NCBI GenBank assembly: GCA_903839875.1
Contig: CAIMDZ010000102.1
Span: 1-64,000, forward strand
DNA: 64,000 nt
Source: an uncultured Bacteroidota bacterium
GTDB taxonomy: Bacteria; Bacteroidota; Bacteroidia; Chitinophagales; Chitinophagaceae
Reading direction: 5' to 3'
Shown here: one piece after another, positions 9,868-20,842 of the stretch
Numbering within the stretch: the first letter of the stretch is position 1
Layout of the letters: every line of letters begins with the position of its first letter
Notes under the pieces: generated by a model
What the model was told of the DNA's origin: nothing
Seen by the model: the letters and a program-made list of their open reading frames with translations, nothing else
The model's database searches: none
Translations under genes and position numbers: made by a program

Positions 9868-9936
9868 AAATATTTTGTTTAATTAAATAATAGAAGAATA
9901 GCATTCCAAGATGGATATGCATTATTAAGAGTAACT

Positions 9937-10470
9937 TTAGATAATAAAGCCCTCAGGTGGTGGCTTGACTACTCCGCTGACAAACAACAAACATGCATCT
10001 TCAGCCGGGGGAAAAAGTAATTGTACTTTTTCAATGCTGACGTAAGCGAATACATACGGCGCTACCAAAACCTTCCCGTCATCAGGTGCATGCAGCCTGT
10101 GCTTGTTTATATGTACACTATTATCGGTTGCGTATTTATCGTCCTGCGTGAAACTTTCAGCAAGATTTTTTACAAGGCCTTCCTCATTATTATCATGGTA
10201 AACCGTGACGGAAGCAGTACCATTTTCTACTGAATAACTTTTAATATCATACAGTTTTCCATTTACCCAAAGTTCATCTCCTGAATTGGTTTTCAGGAAT
10301 TCATTAACCGGTAATTTTATGATTTCAAGGCTGGTATTTGAACGGATATTCTGACCGGCTTCCAGTTTAAAGTGTACCTGTTGGGCGTCGAAAAAGAAAT
10401 AGAACAAAGTGCTGATGCCAAAACAAAACATCAGGCATATGGAAGCTATTTTATGTAAGAATTTTTTCAA
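9937..10470 (-). CDS. Hypothetical membrane-anchored protein upstream of the TonB receptor
   Basis: 177 aa with N-terminal TM segment; same strand, 70 bp from the receptor. Confidence 0.65.
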   Translation of the reverse strand: MKKFLHKIASICLMFCFGISTLFYFFFDAQQVHFKLEAGQNIRSNTSLEIIKLPVNEFLKTNSGDELWVNGKLYDIKSYSVENGTASVTVYHDNNEEGLVKNLAESFTQDDKYATDNSVHINKHRLHAPDDGKVLVAPYVFAYVSIEKVQLLFPPAEDACLLFVSGVVKPPPEGFII

Positions 10471-10539
10471 CGACTAAAAATAAACTGCATAAAGGTAAAA
10501 TATAATTTCTAAAAGATGCATTTGCAACGTTATCTGCTA

Positions 10540-11943
10540 TTACCCAAACCCTGCCTCCTGGTGCAATGCGGGTATTTCAATATCCGGAAATCCATTTTTC
10601 AACAGGCGTTCCCTGAATTCAACCTGAACCTCATATTCACCATGAACTAAAAATAATTTTTTTACCAGTTTAGGGTCCTGGCACCCCAGCCAATGGATTA
10701 GGTCCTGGTAATCGCCATGTGCGCTCAGGCTCTCAATTACACCTACCTCTGCGGCCACATGGTGAGGCTCTCCGTAAATAGTCACTTCTTTTACGCCATT
10801 CCTTAATTTACCACCAAGAGAATGGGGTTCGCAATAACCAACAATAAGTATTGTATTCCTGGCATCATCTATGTTATGGGCTATATGGTGCTTCACCCTT
10901 CCAGCCTCAGCCATACCTGAAGCGGAGATGATAACACAGGGATCTTTCCTGTCATTCAGTTTTATTGACTCCTCTGCGGTTTGTAAATATTTCAATCCAT
11001 TGAAGGAAAAAACATCTTGATCTTTTTCAAGCAGGGTCTGTACTTCTTTGTTGAAACAATCAGGGAAATGTTTTACTACTTCTGTCGCCTTTATGGATAA
11101 CGGGCTGTCAACAAAATAATCTAATGGCGGTAGCCGGTGTTCTGTTTCCAGCCTGTTTAGCAGAAACAATATTTCCTGTGTCCTTCCTACACTGAATGCC
11201 GGGATAATTAGTTTACCTTTCTTTTTAAGACAGGTATCGGTAACGAAATTCAAAAGTTTATCGGTAACCGGAGTAGCAAGGTCGTGCAACTTATTACCAT
11301 AAGTAGATTCAAGGATTATATAATCAGCCTGTGGAAAAACTTCAGGAGATTTAAGGATAAGGTCGTTATACCTGCCCACATCTCCGCTGAAGGTAAGCCT
11401 GGTTTCTTTACCATTTTCCTTTATCCTCAGATTCACTGCAGCGCTTCCTATAATATGACCACAATCGGTATAGTACAGTTCCACATCATCATCTATTCTG
11501 TAGTACTCATCATAAGGCACCGGTTTTAAAAGAGGCCCGACTTTGGTGGCATCATCAACTGAATACAATTCAGTTACCTGTGGCTTACCAAGTTTTTTAT
11601 TCCTTTTATTAACATGCTTTACATCATCTTCCTGTATATGCGCAGAATCAAGAAGCAGCACCATAGCCAGTTCAGCCGTCTGCGGCGTGCAATAGATCGG
11701 CCCTTTATAGCCATCTTTTACTAATTTGGGTAGCAGACCAACATGGTCAATATGTGCATGGGAGATGATCACATAATTGAGGCTTAGCGGATCAAAACCC
11801 CAATTGCTGTTTAGTTCCAGTGTTTCCTTCCCCAGTCCCTGGAACATGCCACAATCAAGCAGGATGTTCTTATCGGGGTTGATATGCAGTAAATGTTTGG
11901 AACCTGTTACTGTTCTTGCTGCACCGTGAAAAGTTATTTTCAT
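10540..11943 (-). CDS. MBL-fold beta-CASP ribonuclease-like metallohydrolase
   Basis: HAHIDHVGLLP, SGDVGRYND, ILESTYGN, SASGMAEAGRVKHH, VHGE. Confidence 0.9.
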   Translation of the reverse strand: MKITFHGAARTVTGSKHLLHINPDKNILLDCGMFQGLGKETLELNSNWGFDPLSLNYVIISHAHIDHVGLLPKLVKDGYKGPIYCTPQTAELAMVLLLDSAHIQEDDVKHVNKRNKKLGKPQVTELYSVDDATKVGPLLKPVPYDEYYRIDDDVELYYTDCGHIIGSAAVNLRIKENGKETRLTFSGDVGRYNDLILKSPEVFPQADYIILESTYGNKLHDLATPVTDKLLNFVTDTCLKKKGKLIIPAFSVGRTQEILFLLNRLETEHRLPPLDYFVDSPLSIKATEVVKHFPDCFNKEVQTLLEKDQDVFSFNGLKYLQTAEESIKLNDRKDPCVIISASGMAEAGRVKHHIAHNIDDARNTILIVGYCEPHSLGGKLRNGVKEVTIYGEPHHVAAEVGVIESLSAHGDYQDLIHWLGCQDPKLVKKLFLVHGEYEVQVEFRERLLKNGFPDIEIPALHQEAGFG

Positions 11944-12050
11944 CTTATTGTTTCATCCAATTTTGTTGGAGCGGAATAAAAGTAATGAAAAGTAGGCTGC
12001 CATTCAGTTCAAAAATAACAAATAAGCATTTAAACAATCAGACTACCCCG

Positions 12051-14066
12051 CTACAATTGCAACACCTTAAACTCGATCACCCTGTTTTCATAATGTTCCT
12101 TATCCGTACACTTGCTGCAATCAGCATCCGGGCATTGCGTTAATGGTTGTGTACTACCGTAGCCAATTGACTTAAGCCGTTTCGCAGAAATACCTTTGTT
12201 TACCAAGTATTTTACTACAGCGCCGGCCCTTTCGTTTGAAAGTTTAAGATTATAGGCAGCAGTACCCCGGCAATCTGTATGCGCCCGTATTTCAATTTCC
12301 ATAGTAGGATGATGCTTCAGCACACCTGCAAGACTATCAAGCACCTCTTTCTTAATTGAATTTAGACCAAATTCATTCACATTGTAATTGAAATGCGAAA
12401 TTTCATACACTTCACTGATCACATATTGCATTACTGCCGGAGAATCGAACCGCCTTGATTTGGAGATATAAGGCGCTTTAACAGCAGCATCGAGGGTATC
12501 CTTAGACAATGGAACTTTTGACATAACCACAGTCCTTGTAATAGTATCTACTTCATCAATATTCGAAGTATTTACTGAAATGGATTTTGGCACATAACCG
12601 GCTTTACTGATATTGATGTTATACTGTGTTTTAAGCGCCAGTTGCCTGAACAGCGAACCATTATTATCAACCTGTACATTAATATTATCATTCGCTGCGT
12701 CAGATACAATGCTAACATCCTGCAAAGGTTCATGAGTGTCTCCATCCGTAACCTTCAGTTGCAAAAATGCTTTCTGACATTTATAGTAATAAATGTTATC
12801 GCCGCTTTTCTTCGCAGGCCTGTTTGATGAAAAATAGGTGCTTCTGCCATCTGCAAACAATGCCAGGGAAATATCATCATAAGATGAATTTATAGGTATG
12901 CCAACATTTTCCGGCGCTGACCAGGTCTTGGTTTTTTCATCAAGTTTACAAACATATATATCCAGTCCGCCCAGGCCTTCATGCCCGTCCGACGAAAAGA
13001 AAAGTGTGTTGTTGTCTGCAAGATATGGAAAGGCTTCCTCTCCTTCGGTATTGATAACATTGCCAAGATTTTTTGGAGTGGACCACGAACCATCAGCTCC
13101 TTTTTTGCACATATAAAGATCTGAGCCGCCTGAACCGCTGTGCATATCCGAAGAAAAGATCAACATTTTACCGTCAGGACTTACCGTAGGGTGGGCAACT
13201 GAATATTCTTTGTTATTGTATTCAAATGGTTTTACCTTTTTAAACTTTTTCTCCTCTGCATCATATTCCGATGCGATCATTATCTCCATAGGCACCACCT
13301 TATTACTGTTTGCCACGGCATGCTTTCCGAAAAACCGGTTGTCATAGCTGGTGCGGGTAAAGTACATTTCCTTACCGTCTGCGCTGAAAGTACAAGGCCC
13401 ATCATGGTATTTTATATTCACATCCTTCGTTTCGGTAATAGTTCTGAGCTCCCTGCCGCAATGCCCCTTTGGGTCAGTAGTAACTGTATAAATATTGTAG
13501 TATGAACTGCCTGTCCACCGATCGGTTTTCTTACTGATTTCAATGGCAGTATCTGCAGTAAATACAAGGTTTCCCTTCCATAATGTCGGGGCGAATTCTG
13601 AACAATTTGCATTAAATTCAAGTAGTGTGGCAGTTCCCGGGGCTGAGGCATTTAACCTTTTGGGTGCAGAGTGGCAACCTGCTATCATATTGGTGGCCCT
13701 TCTGTCTGCCTTACTCATTTTCTGATAGTCAATAAGTACTTTCTCCGCATCATCATACTGCATTAGCTGCATCAATACCTGGGCGTAGTGCAATAAAACA
13801 TAATCCTTGCAACCTTTCTTTTTTATTGCCTTTGCATACCATTTAGACGCCTTTTGCAAATTGTTTGTCATCCGGTAGCAATCGGCAAGGCGCATGTAAA
13901 TTTCCACATCGCGTTCCTTTACTGCATATTCTTCAAAGAAAGGTATAGCCTCATGATAGGCATAATGCTCGTAATAATAGTTGGCCTTGATAAGGTCCTT
14001 CTTCTCCTTTCCGGAAGCATAAAAAGAGACAATAAGAAACAATACGATAACAAAAAATGATCTCAT
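12051..14066 (-). CDS. TPR / PD40 beta-propeller / OmpA-family protein, PorE-like T9SS component
   Basis: N-term TPR-like helices; SPDGKMLIFSSDM repeats; C-term OmpA motif EIRAHTDCRGTAAYNLKLSNERA. Confidence 0.88.
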   Translation of the reverse strand: MRSFFVIVLFLIVSFYASGKEKKDLIKANYYYEHYAYHEAIPFFEEYAVKERDVEIYMRLADCYRMTNNLQKASKWYAKAIKKKGCKDYVLLHYAQVLMQLMQYDDAEKVLIDYQKMSKADRRATNMIAGCHSAPKRLNASAPGTATLLEFNANCSEFAPTLWKGNLVFTADTAIEISKKTDRWTGSSYYNIYTVTTDPKGHCGRELRTITETKDVNIKYHDGPCTFSADGKEMYFTRTSYDNRFFGKHAVANSNKVVPMEIMIASEYDAEEKKFKKVKPFEYNNKEYSVAHPTVSPDGKMLIFSSDMHSGSGGSDLYMCKKGADGSWSTPKNLGNVINTEGEEAFPYLADNNTLFFSSDGHEGLGGLDIYVCKLDEKTKTWSAPENVGIPINSSYDDISLALFADGRSTYFSSNRPAKKSGDNIYYYKCQKAFLQLKVTDGDTHEPLQDVSIVSDAANDNINVQVDNNGSLFRQLALKTQYNINISKAGYVPKSISVNTSNIDEVDTITRTVVMSKVPLSKDTLDAAVKAPYISKSRRFDSPAVMQYVISEVYEISHFNYNVNEFGLNSIKKEVLDSLAGVLKHHPTMEIEIRAHTDCRGTAAYNLKLSNERAGAVVKYLVNKGISAKRLKSIGYGSTQPLTQCPDADCSKCTDKEHYENRVIEFKVLQL

Positions 14067-14086
14067 CTGTGCAAAGTATTATTGGG

Positions 14087-15046
14087 TTAAAAGGCTTTAA
14101 TAAAACGCGGGGTTGTGTATTTAGAATTATCTCTCATAAAATTATATCCTACTACCAGTTCGTGCGAGCCTTTGCTATATGGATTTAAAGATGAAAGCAG
14201 GTAGTCATAAGCATAGCCTATATTGATATTCTTAGTAGCCTGCACATGAAGAATAACTTCAAAAGATTTGTCAGTCCGGTAGGTTACACCCAGCATAAGC
14301 CTGCTATAAGCAATGGCAGACACATTAAAATCGGCGCTGAATGGCAAATGATAGGTGCCATTTCCTGCATACCTGAACATTACCTGAGGCTCGATCTCAA
14401 TTGTATTATTCAGCTGATATACATAACCACCGTTAATATAGTATCCCCTTATTTCCCTTGCCTTCTCGTTGTTGAGGGTCTTTTCACTTTTATCATAATA
14501 GTTTTGCAAAATATTCGGGACCGACAAACCTGCATAATAATTATCTCCGGACCAATACACACCCGCTCCAAAGTTTGGCAGGAAAGCGTTCTTTACATTA
14601 TGAACCAGGTTAGGGTCATACTGCTGGTAAGGATTCAGCTTATCGTAATTTGCTGAATAAAACTTCCCCCCAGCCTGTAAGCCGAATGAAACAACCGATT
14701 TCTTCATTTTTATACGATAGGCATAATATGCTACCAGGTCATGGTTATGCTCCACACCAAGCTCTTCGCTGGTAAAACTCATCCCGATGGCTACCTTCCT
14801 GAATGGGATCATATAACTTCCCACAGGAGCATCAACAGAAATATTTAAAGTCTTTGGTGCACCCGGTATGCCATCCCATTGGTCACGGTACGCCATATTT
14901 ACTGACGTCAGATCCCTGCTGCCTGCATAGCCGGGGTTGTACAATAGCTTATTATACATAAACATAGTATAGTGCTGGTCGCTTTGAGAAAAACCAGGTA
15001 ATGGCGCCAGTGTCACGATTGCAATTAACCAAAATAATCTTTTCAT
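14087..15046 (-). CDS. PorP/SprF family T9SS outer-membrane protein
   Basis: YTMFMYNKLLYNPGYAGSRDLTSVNMAYRDQWDGIPGAP. Confidence 0.92.
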   Translation of the reverse strand: MKRLFWLIAIVTLAPLPGFSQSDQHYTMFMYNKLLYNPGYAGSRDLTSVNMAYRDQWDGIPGAPKTLNISVDAPVGSYMIPFRKVAIGMSFTSEELGVEHNHDLVAYYAYRIKMKKSVVSFGLQAGGKFYSANYDKLNPYQQYDPNLVHNVKNAFLPNFGAGVYWSGDNYYAGLSVPNILQNYYDKSEKTLNNEKAREIRGYYINGGYVYQLNNTIEIEPQVMFRYAGNGTYHLPFSADFNVSAIAYSRLMLGVTYRTDKSFEVILHVQATKNINIGYAYDYLLSSLNPYSKGSHELVVGYNFMRDNSKYTTPRFIKAF

Positions 15047-15057
15047 AAAAATTAAAT

Positions 15058-17700
15058 TTACCGTTTTATCAATAGAGTCCCCATAAAAACATTATTTCCA
15101 CCAAAAACATTTCCTGCGTTCAGTTTAACAAGATAGTAATAAGTTCCATCCGGCAACAATTCACCTTTGCTACCTCTGCCATACCAGTCATTGTTGTATC
15201 CCTTCCGTTCAAACACCAAATCCCCCCATTTATCAAATACCTGAACACTGTTGTCGGGGTATTTCTGCAGGTCTTCTATTACCCAGACATCATTTATTCC
15301 GTCACCGTTGGGTGTTATTACATCATGTATCACTATGTCTTTACAGGTATCATCCTTCACCGTTATTGAGTCCATCTTTACACACCCATTGCTGTCGGTT
15401 ACTGTAACAACATAGGTGCCACTATGCAAGCCCTCCAGGTCTGTTCCTGTTTTATTATCTGTCCAGTTGCAGTGGTAAGGTTTCGTCCCACCCTTTACTA
15501 TAATACTAATGCTCCCTTTCCCGTTTTTACAAAAATCGTTTTTTACATCTGCCACAATACCAAGTGTGTCCGGTTCATTAATGATGAATGAATAATCGGC
15601 GACACATTTTGTTATCTGGTCTTTTACATGCAGCGTATAAGTTCCGGCAGACAGATTACTTACGTCTGCATCAACAGCGCCAGTTGACCATAAGTAGGTA
15701 TAATTACCCGTCCCGCCTGTAATGGTAACAAATATACTTCCGGTACTTTCACCACTACAATTTACTCCACTTGTGACATTTGCCATATGAAACGGAGCCT
15801 GGGATAAGACTGTGAAAGGGAATGTTGTTTTGTTGGTACATCCGAATGCATTAGGGGCGGTGTAATAGGTGATAGTAGTTGTTCCGGGACTAAAAGCGGT
15901 GATGGTTCCAGTAACGCTGTCAATTGTGGCTACTGCTATGTTGCTGCTCGACCATTTGCCGCCCGTAACAGTATCAGTAAAGATCGTTGTTGCGCCCACG
16001 CACACCGCTCGTAACCCCGCTATAAGCCCCGGTGAGGGCAAAGGGTTTACGGTGACTTGCTTTGTTGCAAAGGCTGTGCCGCAAATATTGGTCACGGCGT
16101 AGGTGATGGTCACAACACCCACAGTAACTCCGCTTACCAGACCGCTCATGGAGTCAATAGTAGCAATGCCGGGTGACGAACTATGCCATTTACCGCCCGA
16201 CACTGTTTCAGTTAAAGTAATTGTCTGCCCAACGCACACCCCGCCCGGACCATTGATAGCACCACTATCCGGCAAACCGGCACTCACTGTAACCACCTTT
16301 ATCGCAATAGCGGTTCCACAAGAATTTGTCACGCTGTATTTAATGGTATCCACTCCTAGTATAACTCCAGTCACAACGCCGGAGGGCGACACAGTCGCGT
16401 TTGTGTTAGTAGAGCTCCATATACCACCGGCAACACCTGGAACGATGTTTATTGTGCCGGTCACACATAAAGTGGACAGCCCTGAAAGCGTACCGGCAAC
16501 CGGTAATGGATTAACAGTAATCACTGCAATCGAAGCGCAGCCGGGCGTGGATGTGTAAGTAATACTTGCAATGCCTGCAGTCAAACCTGTCACAACCCCG
16601 GTTACCGACCCAACCGATGCAATTCCCGGCGACCCTGAACTCCAGATGCCTCCGGACGGCGTACAATTCAATGTTGTTGCGGATCCGGCACACACAACCA
16701 AAAGCCCTGTTATGGGTGTTGTGCCTGGAGTAACAGTGACTATTTTGGTCGCGACCAAAGTTCCGCAGGCCGCGGTCACTGTATATTTTATGGTATCTAT
16801 ACCTGGTGATAGACCTGTTACTATCCCCGTACCGGAACCAACAATGGCATGTCCTATAGCCGAACTCCACACGCCGCCTGAGGAGGTATCCGTCAATGTT
16901 ATGGTAGCGCCCACACACACAGTTGAGGGCCCAGTGATGGTTCCCGCATGTGGTCCGATGCCTGCGATATAAAGGTTCCATATCTCACAGGGTGTCAACG
17001 CCCGGCGCCATAGGCCAAAGTCATCAAGTTTACCCCAAAACCCTTCCGGCGCATAAGTACTGTCAATATTACCGAACCAGGTCTTACAGTAATAATTAAT
17101 CGCAATGAGGCTGGGCGCGTAGGTTACATCAAGCACACCGTTCAGATAAACTGAATAAGACGTATCAGCCCTTTTGACAAATACAATATGCCGCCACACA
17201 TGCGCCGCAACGGGGGCAACAGAAAGCGCTCCTCCCAATATATTCCAGGAATATATTGTAGTCGGGTTTTGGTTAACAAAAAAAGTGTTTTTGCCGGAAT
17301 GTCCCCAGTTGTGGCCAAGCTCGATACCATTATGCGGGATTGTGTTAAAGATCGCCTGGTTATTGGAAGGAGTGAACGGGTTATCAATACTATCAGTGAC
17401 AAACCAACCCGAAATGCTGTATTCACTCCAACCTACGTTAAAATAGGTTGTGTCTATAACAATATGGTCGGCATGGCCATTAAAATAATAGGCGCTGTTA
17501 GCCATACCAAACCTGTCGGTGGTGAGAACGGGGCCCATTACAGTCCCGTTCTTACCGGTGTGATATTCATTATTGGCATTGCCATTAAAAGGGTACCAGC
17601 CCAGCAGGCTATCGGTTGGCACATATCCAGGCACCTGCGAAAACGAGGTGCCCGCTCCCAGCAGGAGAAGGACTAACAGGATAAGTTTATAAAATTTCAT
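15058..17700 (-). CDS. LamG + Ig-like repeat adhesin with CHU_C (type B) C-terminal domain
   Basis: LLGWYPFNGNANNEYHTGKNG; BIG2-like repeats; C-term VITPNGDGINDVWVIEDLQKYPDNSVQVFDKWG. Confidence 0.9.
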   Translation of the reverse strand: MKFYKLILLVLLLLGAGTSFSQVPGYVPTDSLLGWYPFNGNANNEYHTGKNGTVMGPVLTTDRFGMANSAYYFNGHADHIVIDTTYFNVGWSEYSISGWFVTDSIDNPFTPSNNQAIFNTIPHNGIELGHNWGHSGKNTFFVNQNPTTIYSWNILGGALSVAPVAAHVWRHIVFVKRADTSYSVYLNGVLDVTYAPSLIAINYYCKTWFGNIDSTYAPEGFWGKLDDFGLWRRALTPCEIWNLYIAGIGPHAGTITGPSTVCVGATITLTDTSSGGVWSSAIGHAIVGSGTGIVTGLSPGIDTIKYTVTAACGTLVATKIVTVTPGTTPITGLLVVCAGSATTLNCTPSGGIWSSGSPGIASVGSVTGVVTGLTAGIASITYTSTPGCASIAVITVNPLPVAGTLSGLSTLCVTGTINIVPGVAGGIWSSTNTNATVSPSGVVTGVILGVDTIKYSVTNSCGTAIAIKVVTVSAGLPDSGAINGPGGVCVGQTITLTETVSGGKWHSSSPGIATIDSMSGLVSGVTVGVVTITYAVTNICGTAFATKQVTVNPLPSPGLIAGLRAVCVGATTIFTDTVTGGKWSSSNIAVATIDSVTGTITAFSPGTTTITYYTAPNAFGCTNKTTFPFTVLSQAPFHMANVTSGVNCSGESTGSIFVTITGGTGNYTYLWSTGAVDADVSNLSAGTYTLHVKDQITKCVADYSFIINEPDTLGIVADVKNDFCKNGKGSISIIVKGGTKPYHCNWTDNKTGTDLEGLHSGTYVVTVTDSNGCVKMDSITVKDDTCKDIVIHDVITPNGDGINDVWVIEDLQKYPDNSVQVFDKWGDLVFERKGYNNDWYGRGSKGELLPDGTYYYLVKLNAGNVFGGNNVFMGTLLIKR

Positions 17701-17749
17701 TACTTCAGGGCTTCATTTGTTAAGTATAGTTAAATCTTCATTTGGATGC

Positions 17750-20700
17750 TTATCTTTTTATTAAAATAGTTCCGGTAAATATATTTTTCCCGCCAAAAGC
17801 ATTTGTCGCATTCAGCTTCACCAGGTAGTAGTAAGTACCATCCGGCAATAATTCTCCCTTACGCACTCTTCCATTCCAGTCATTATTATAATCTTTTTTT
17901 TCAAAAACCATATCTCCCCATTTATCAAATACCTGCACAGTATTATCAGGATATTTCTGAATCTCTTCTATCACCCATACGTCATTAATACCATCTCCGT
18001 TTGGGGTTATCACATCATGTATCTGCAGGTCTTTGCAGGTATCGTCCTTAATCTCTATTGTGTCTGATATTATACAGGAGTTTACATCCTTTACCAGCAC
18101 AATATAAATCCCGCTATGCAATGCTGTCCTTGGGTTTCCTGTGCTGTTATCCGTCCAGGTGTAAGTATATGGGATAGTACCTCCTGTGACGGTTAAAGTA
18201 ATACTGCCTGCACCTGCTTTACAAAAATCATTTGTTTTTTGATCTGTTACACCTAATTGTTCAGGTTGGTTTAATGGGTAAGTATAATCTGCGGCACACA
18301 TTGTTAGTCCGTCTTTTACATGCAATGTATAAATACCGGCTGCAAGACCATATAGGGCTGCAGACGAATCACCGGTTGACCAGGTATAATGGTAATTACC
18401 GGTTCCGCCGGAAATAGAAACGGCTAAACCTCCGGTCTTTTCTCCATTACAATTTATCGGCGTCAGAACATCAGTCATTACAAAAGGAGCAACGGAAAGC
18501 ACCGTAAAGGGGAAAGTTGTTTTATTCGTACATCCGAAAACATTCGGAGCAGTAGTATAGGTTATAGTTGTTGTTCCGGGGCTAAGTGCAGTTATAGTTC
18601 CTGTCAGGCTGTCAATTGTAGCTACTGTTGTATTACTGCTGCTCCATTTACCCCCGGTAACAGCATTTAATAAAGTAGTGACGGCTCCTGTACAGACACG
18701 TTGCAATCCTGTGATAGTACCTGCAGATGGCAAAGGGTTTACGGTTATTGATTTTGTAACCGTTGATGAGCCACATGAATTGGTTACTGTATAACTTATA
18801 ACACAATTACCAGCGGTGATTCCGGTTAACAAACCCGAATTAGAATCAATCGTTGCAATGCCCGCAGCAGAACTTAGCCACTTCCCTCCTGTTGCCGTAT
18901 CAGACAATGTAATTGCAGCGCCGGCACAAACATTGGAAAGCCCGGTAATCACTCCGGCATTAGGTAGTCCGCTGCTAACGTTAATAATCTTCCTGGCTGT
19001 AGCTGTACCGCAGTAGTTGGTAACACTATAAATTATCGTATCTAATCCAATACTAACTCCTGTTACTACCCCGCTTGCTGAAACTGTGGCTTTGGTATTA
19101 CTGCTGCTCCAGACTCCTCCTGCAACTGTATCTGTCAAAGTGATTGAAAATCCAACACACAGGCTGGTAGTACCATTAATAGTTCCTGCATTCGGTAAAG
19201 GATTTACGGTAATTGCTTTGGTTGCCACTGCTGTGCCACAGGAATAAACTATAGTATAGATAATTGTATCCACGCCTGCCGACAACCCGGTTACTAATCC
19301 CCCGGTTACCGAGGCATGACCATTGCTGCTGCTCCAAATCCCCCCGGATATGCTGGCTGAAAGCAGGATCGTTGACCCCTGACAAACTGAAGACGGCCCT
19401 GAAAGCGTTCCGGGTGTAGGTGTAGTAGTTACTGTAACATAAATTGTGGTTGTATCTGCGCCCGGTCCGTCAGAAATCCGTACTTTAAAAGAATCATTTC
19501 CCAGGTATCCTGTGTTGGGTGTATAGGTTAAACCCGAAGGAATAAGTATACCCCCTGTAGATGTTGTTGAATAGGTTGCCACAGCAATGCCATGCAAGGG
19601 GGCTAAAATCAGGCTCCATGTTTCTGTCTGCCCGAAATCTGGGTCTGTAACAGCAAGCAAGGTATCAATATTGGTTGCCGTTGCATTCTGGCAAACGGTC
19701 ATGTTTTGTGAATGCCCGCCTGCAAAATGAGGCGGCGTATTACCAAAGGTAATCCTCCTGATCCTGTTATTTTCTTTGTCTGATACAAAGAGCATTCCAC
19801 TCCAGTACACCGCCTTTACCGGCCTGTAGAATTGTGCAGAAAGTGGCGGACCTCCGTCGCCGGAGAAACCAGGTGTACCTGTTCCGGCAATCGTTGTAAT
19901 TATTCCGGCCGGGTTAATTTTCCGGATCAGAAAATTATCGGCGTCACACAAATAAATATCACCGGCGCCGTTAAATTCTAGGCCCATCGGGCCGCGTACA
20001 GTAGCTGCAGTTGCAGGTCCTCCGTCTCCGCTCCAGCCATAAACGCCGGTACCAATTGCAGTGGAAATGATTCCGGCAGTATTTACCAGCCTGATCCGGT
20101 TATTCATCCAGTCAGAAATATAGATATTTCCTGCTCCGTCAACCGAAACATCATTGGTAAGATTAAATGTAGCCAGAGTTGCAGGCCCGCCATCTCCTGA
20201 AAATCCTGAAACACCATTTCCCGCTATTGTAGTAATAATTCCTGCAGGGTCTACTTTACGCAGCCTGTTGGTTGTCCGGTCCGGAATATAAATATTCCCT
20301 GCTCCGTCCACCCAAAGTCCGTTATCGTTCGAAATGCTGGCAAGTGTAGCCGCCCCTCCGTCACCGCTATAACCACCTATACCGTTTCCCGCCACAGTAG
20401 TAATGATCCCGGATGCATCTACTTTACGGACTCTTGCGTTACCATTATCAACAAAGTAAACATCCGTTCCGTGTATTGCCACACCGGTTGGCCCGGCCAT
20501 CCAAGCCGCAGTGGCCGGACCACCATCCCCTCCAAACCCACTGATACCATTGCCCGCGAAAGTGGAAATAATACCCGCAGTATTTATTATTCGTATCCTG
20601 TTATTTCCATAATCTGCTACATAAATATTTCCCGCCGCATCTATCGCCATCCCCCATGTTCTGCTAAACTGCGCCAATGTAGCGGGGCCACCATCCCCTC

Positions 20701-20821
20701 CAAACCCATATACACTACTGCTACCTGCCACTGTAGTAATGATCTGTGCATGTGTAATGAATACACAGCAAAGCATTAATAAAAATGTTAGGGTACGGCT
20801 TTTCATGGTATTATTGATCAC
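17750..20821 (-). CDS. NHL-repeat + Ig-like protein with CHU_C (type B) C-terminal domain
   Basis: Repeated ITTIAGNGxxGFSGDGGPAT units; C-term nearly identical to the 15058-17700 product. Confidence 0.9.
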   Translation of the reverse strand: MINNTMKSRTLTFLLMLCCVFITHAQIITTVAGSSSVYGFGGDGGPATLAQFSRTWGMAIDAAGNIYVADYGNNRIRIINTAGIISTFAGNGISGFGGDGGPATAAWMAGPTGVAIHGTDVYFVDNGNARVRKVDASGIITTVAGNGIGGYSGDGGAATLASISNDNGLWVDGAGNIYIPDRTTNRLRKVDPAGIITTIAGNGVSGFSGDGGPATLATFNLTNDVSVDGAGNIYISDWMNNRIRLVNTAGIISTAIGTGVYGWSGDGGPATAATVRGPMGLEFNGAGDIYLCDADNFLIRKINPAGIITTIAGTGTPGFSGDGGPPLSAQFYRPVKAVYWSGMLFVSDKENNRIRRITFGNTPPHFAGGHSQNMTVCQNATATNIDTLLAVTDPDFGQTETWSLILAPLHGIAVATYSTTSTGGILIPSGLTYTPNTGYLGNDSFKVRISDGPGADTTTIYVTVTTTPTPGTLSGPSSVCQGSTILLSASISGGIWSSSNGHASVTGGLVTGLSAGVDTIIYTIVYSCGTAVATKAITVNPLPNAGTINGTTSLCVGFSITLTDTVAGGVWSSSNTKATVSASGVVTGVSIGLDTIIYSVTNYCGTATARKIINVSSGLPNAGVITGLSNVCAGAAITLSDTATGGKWLSSAAGIATIDSNSGLLTGITAGNCVISYTVTNSCGSSTVTKSITVNPLPSAGTITGLQRVCTGAVTTLLNAVTGGKWSSSNTTVATIDSLTGTITALSPGTTTITYTTAPNVFGCTNKTTFPFTVLSVAPFVMTDVLTPINCNGEKTGGLAVSISGGTGNYHYTWSTGDSSAALYGLAAGIYTLHVKDGLTMCAADYTYPLNQPEQLGVTDQKTNDFCKAGAGSITLTVTGGTIPYTYTWTDNSTGNPRTALHSGIYIVLVKDVNSCIISDTIEIKDDTCKDLQIHDVITPNGDGINDVWVIEEIQKYPDNTVQVFDKWGDMVFEKKDYNNDWNGRVRKGELLPDGTYYYLVKLNATNAFGGKNIFTGTILIKR

Positions 20822-20842
20822 GCAGCAAATTACATGCCAGTT

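Noticed and set aside
16103-16972. Plus-strand Pro/Val/Thr-rich ORFs
   Set aside because: Reverse reading of Ig-like repeats; composition artefact.
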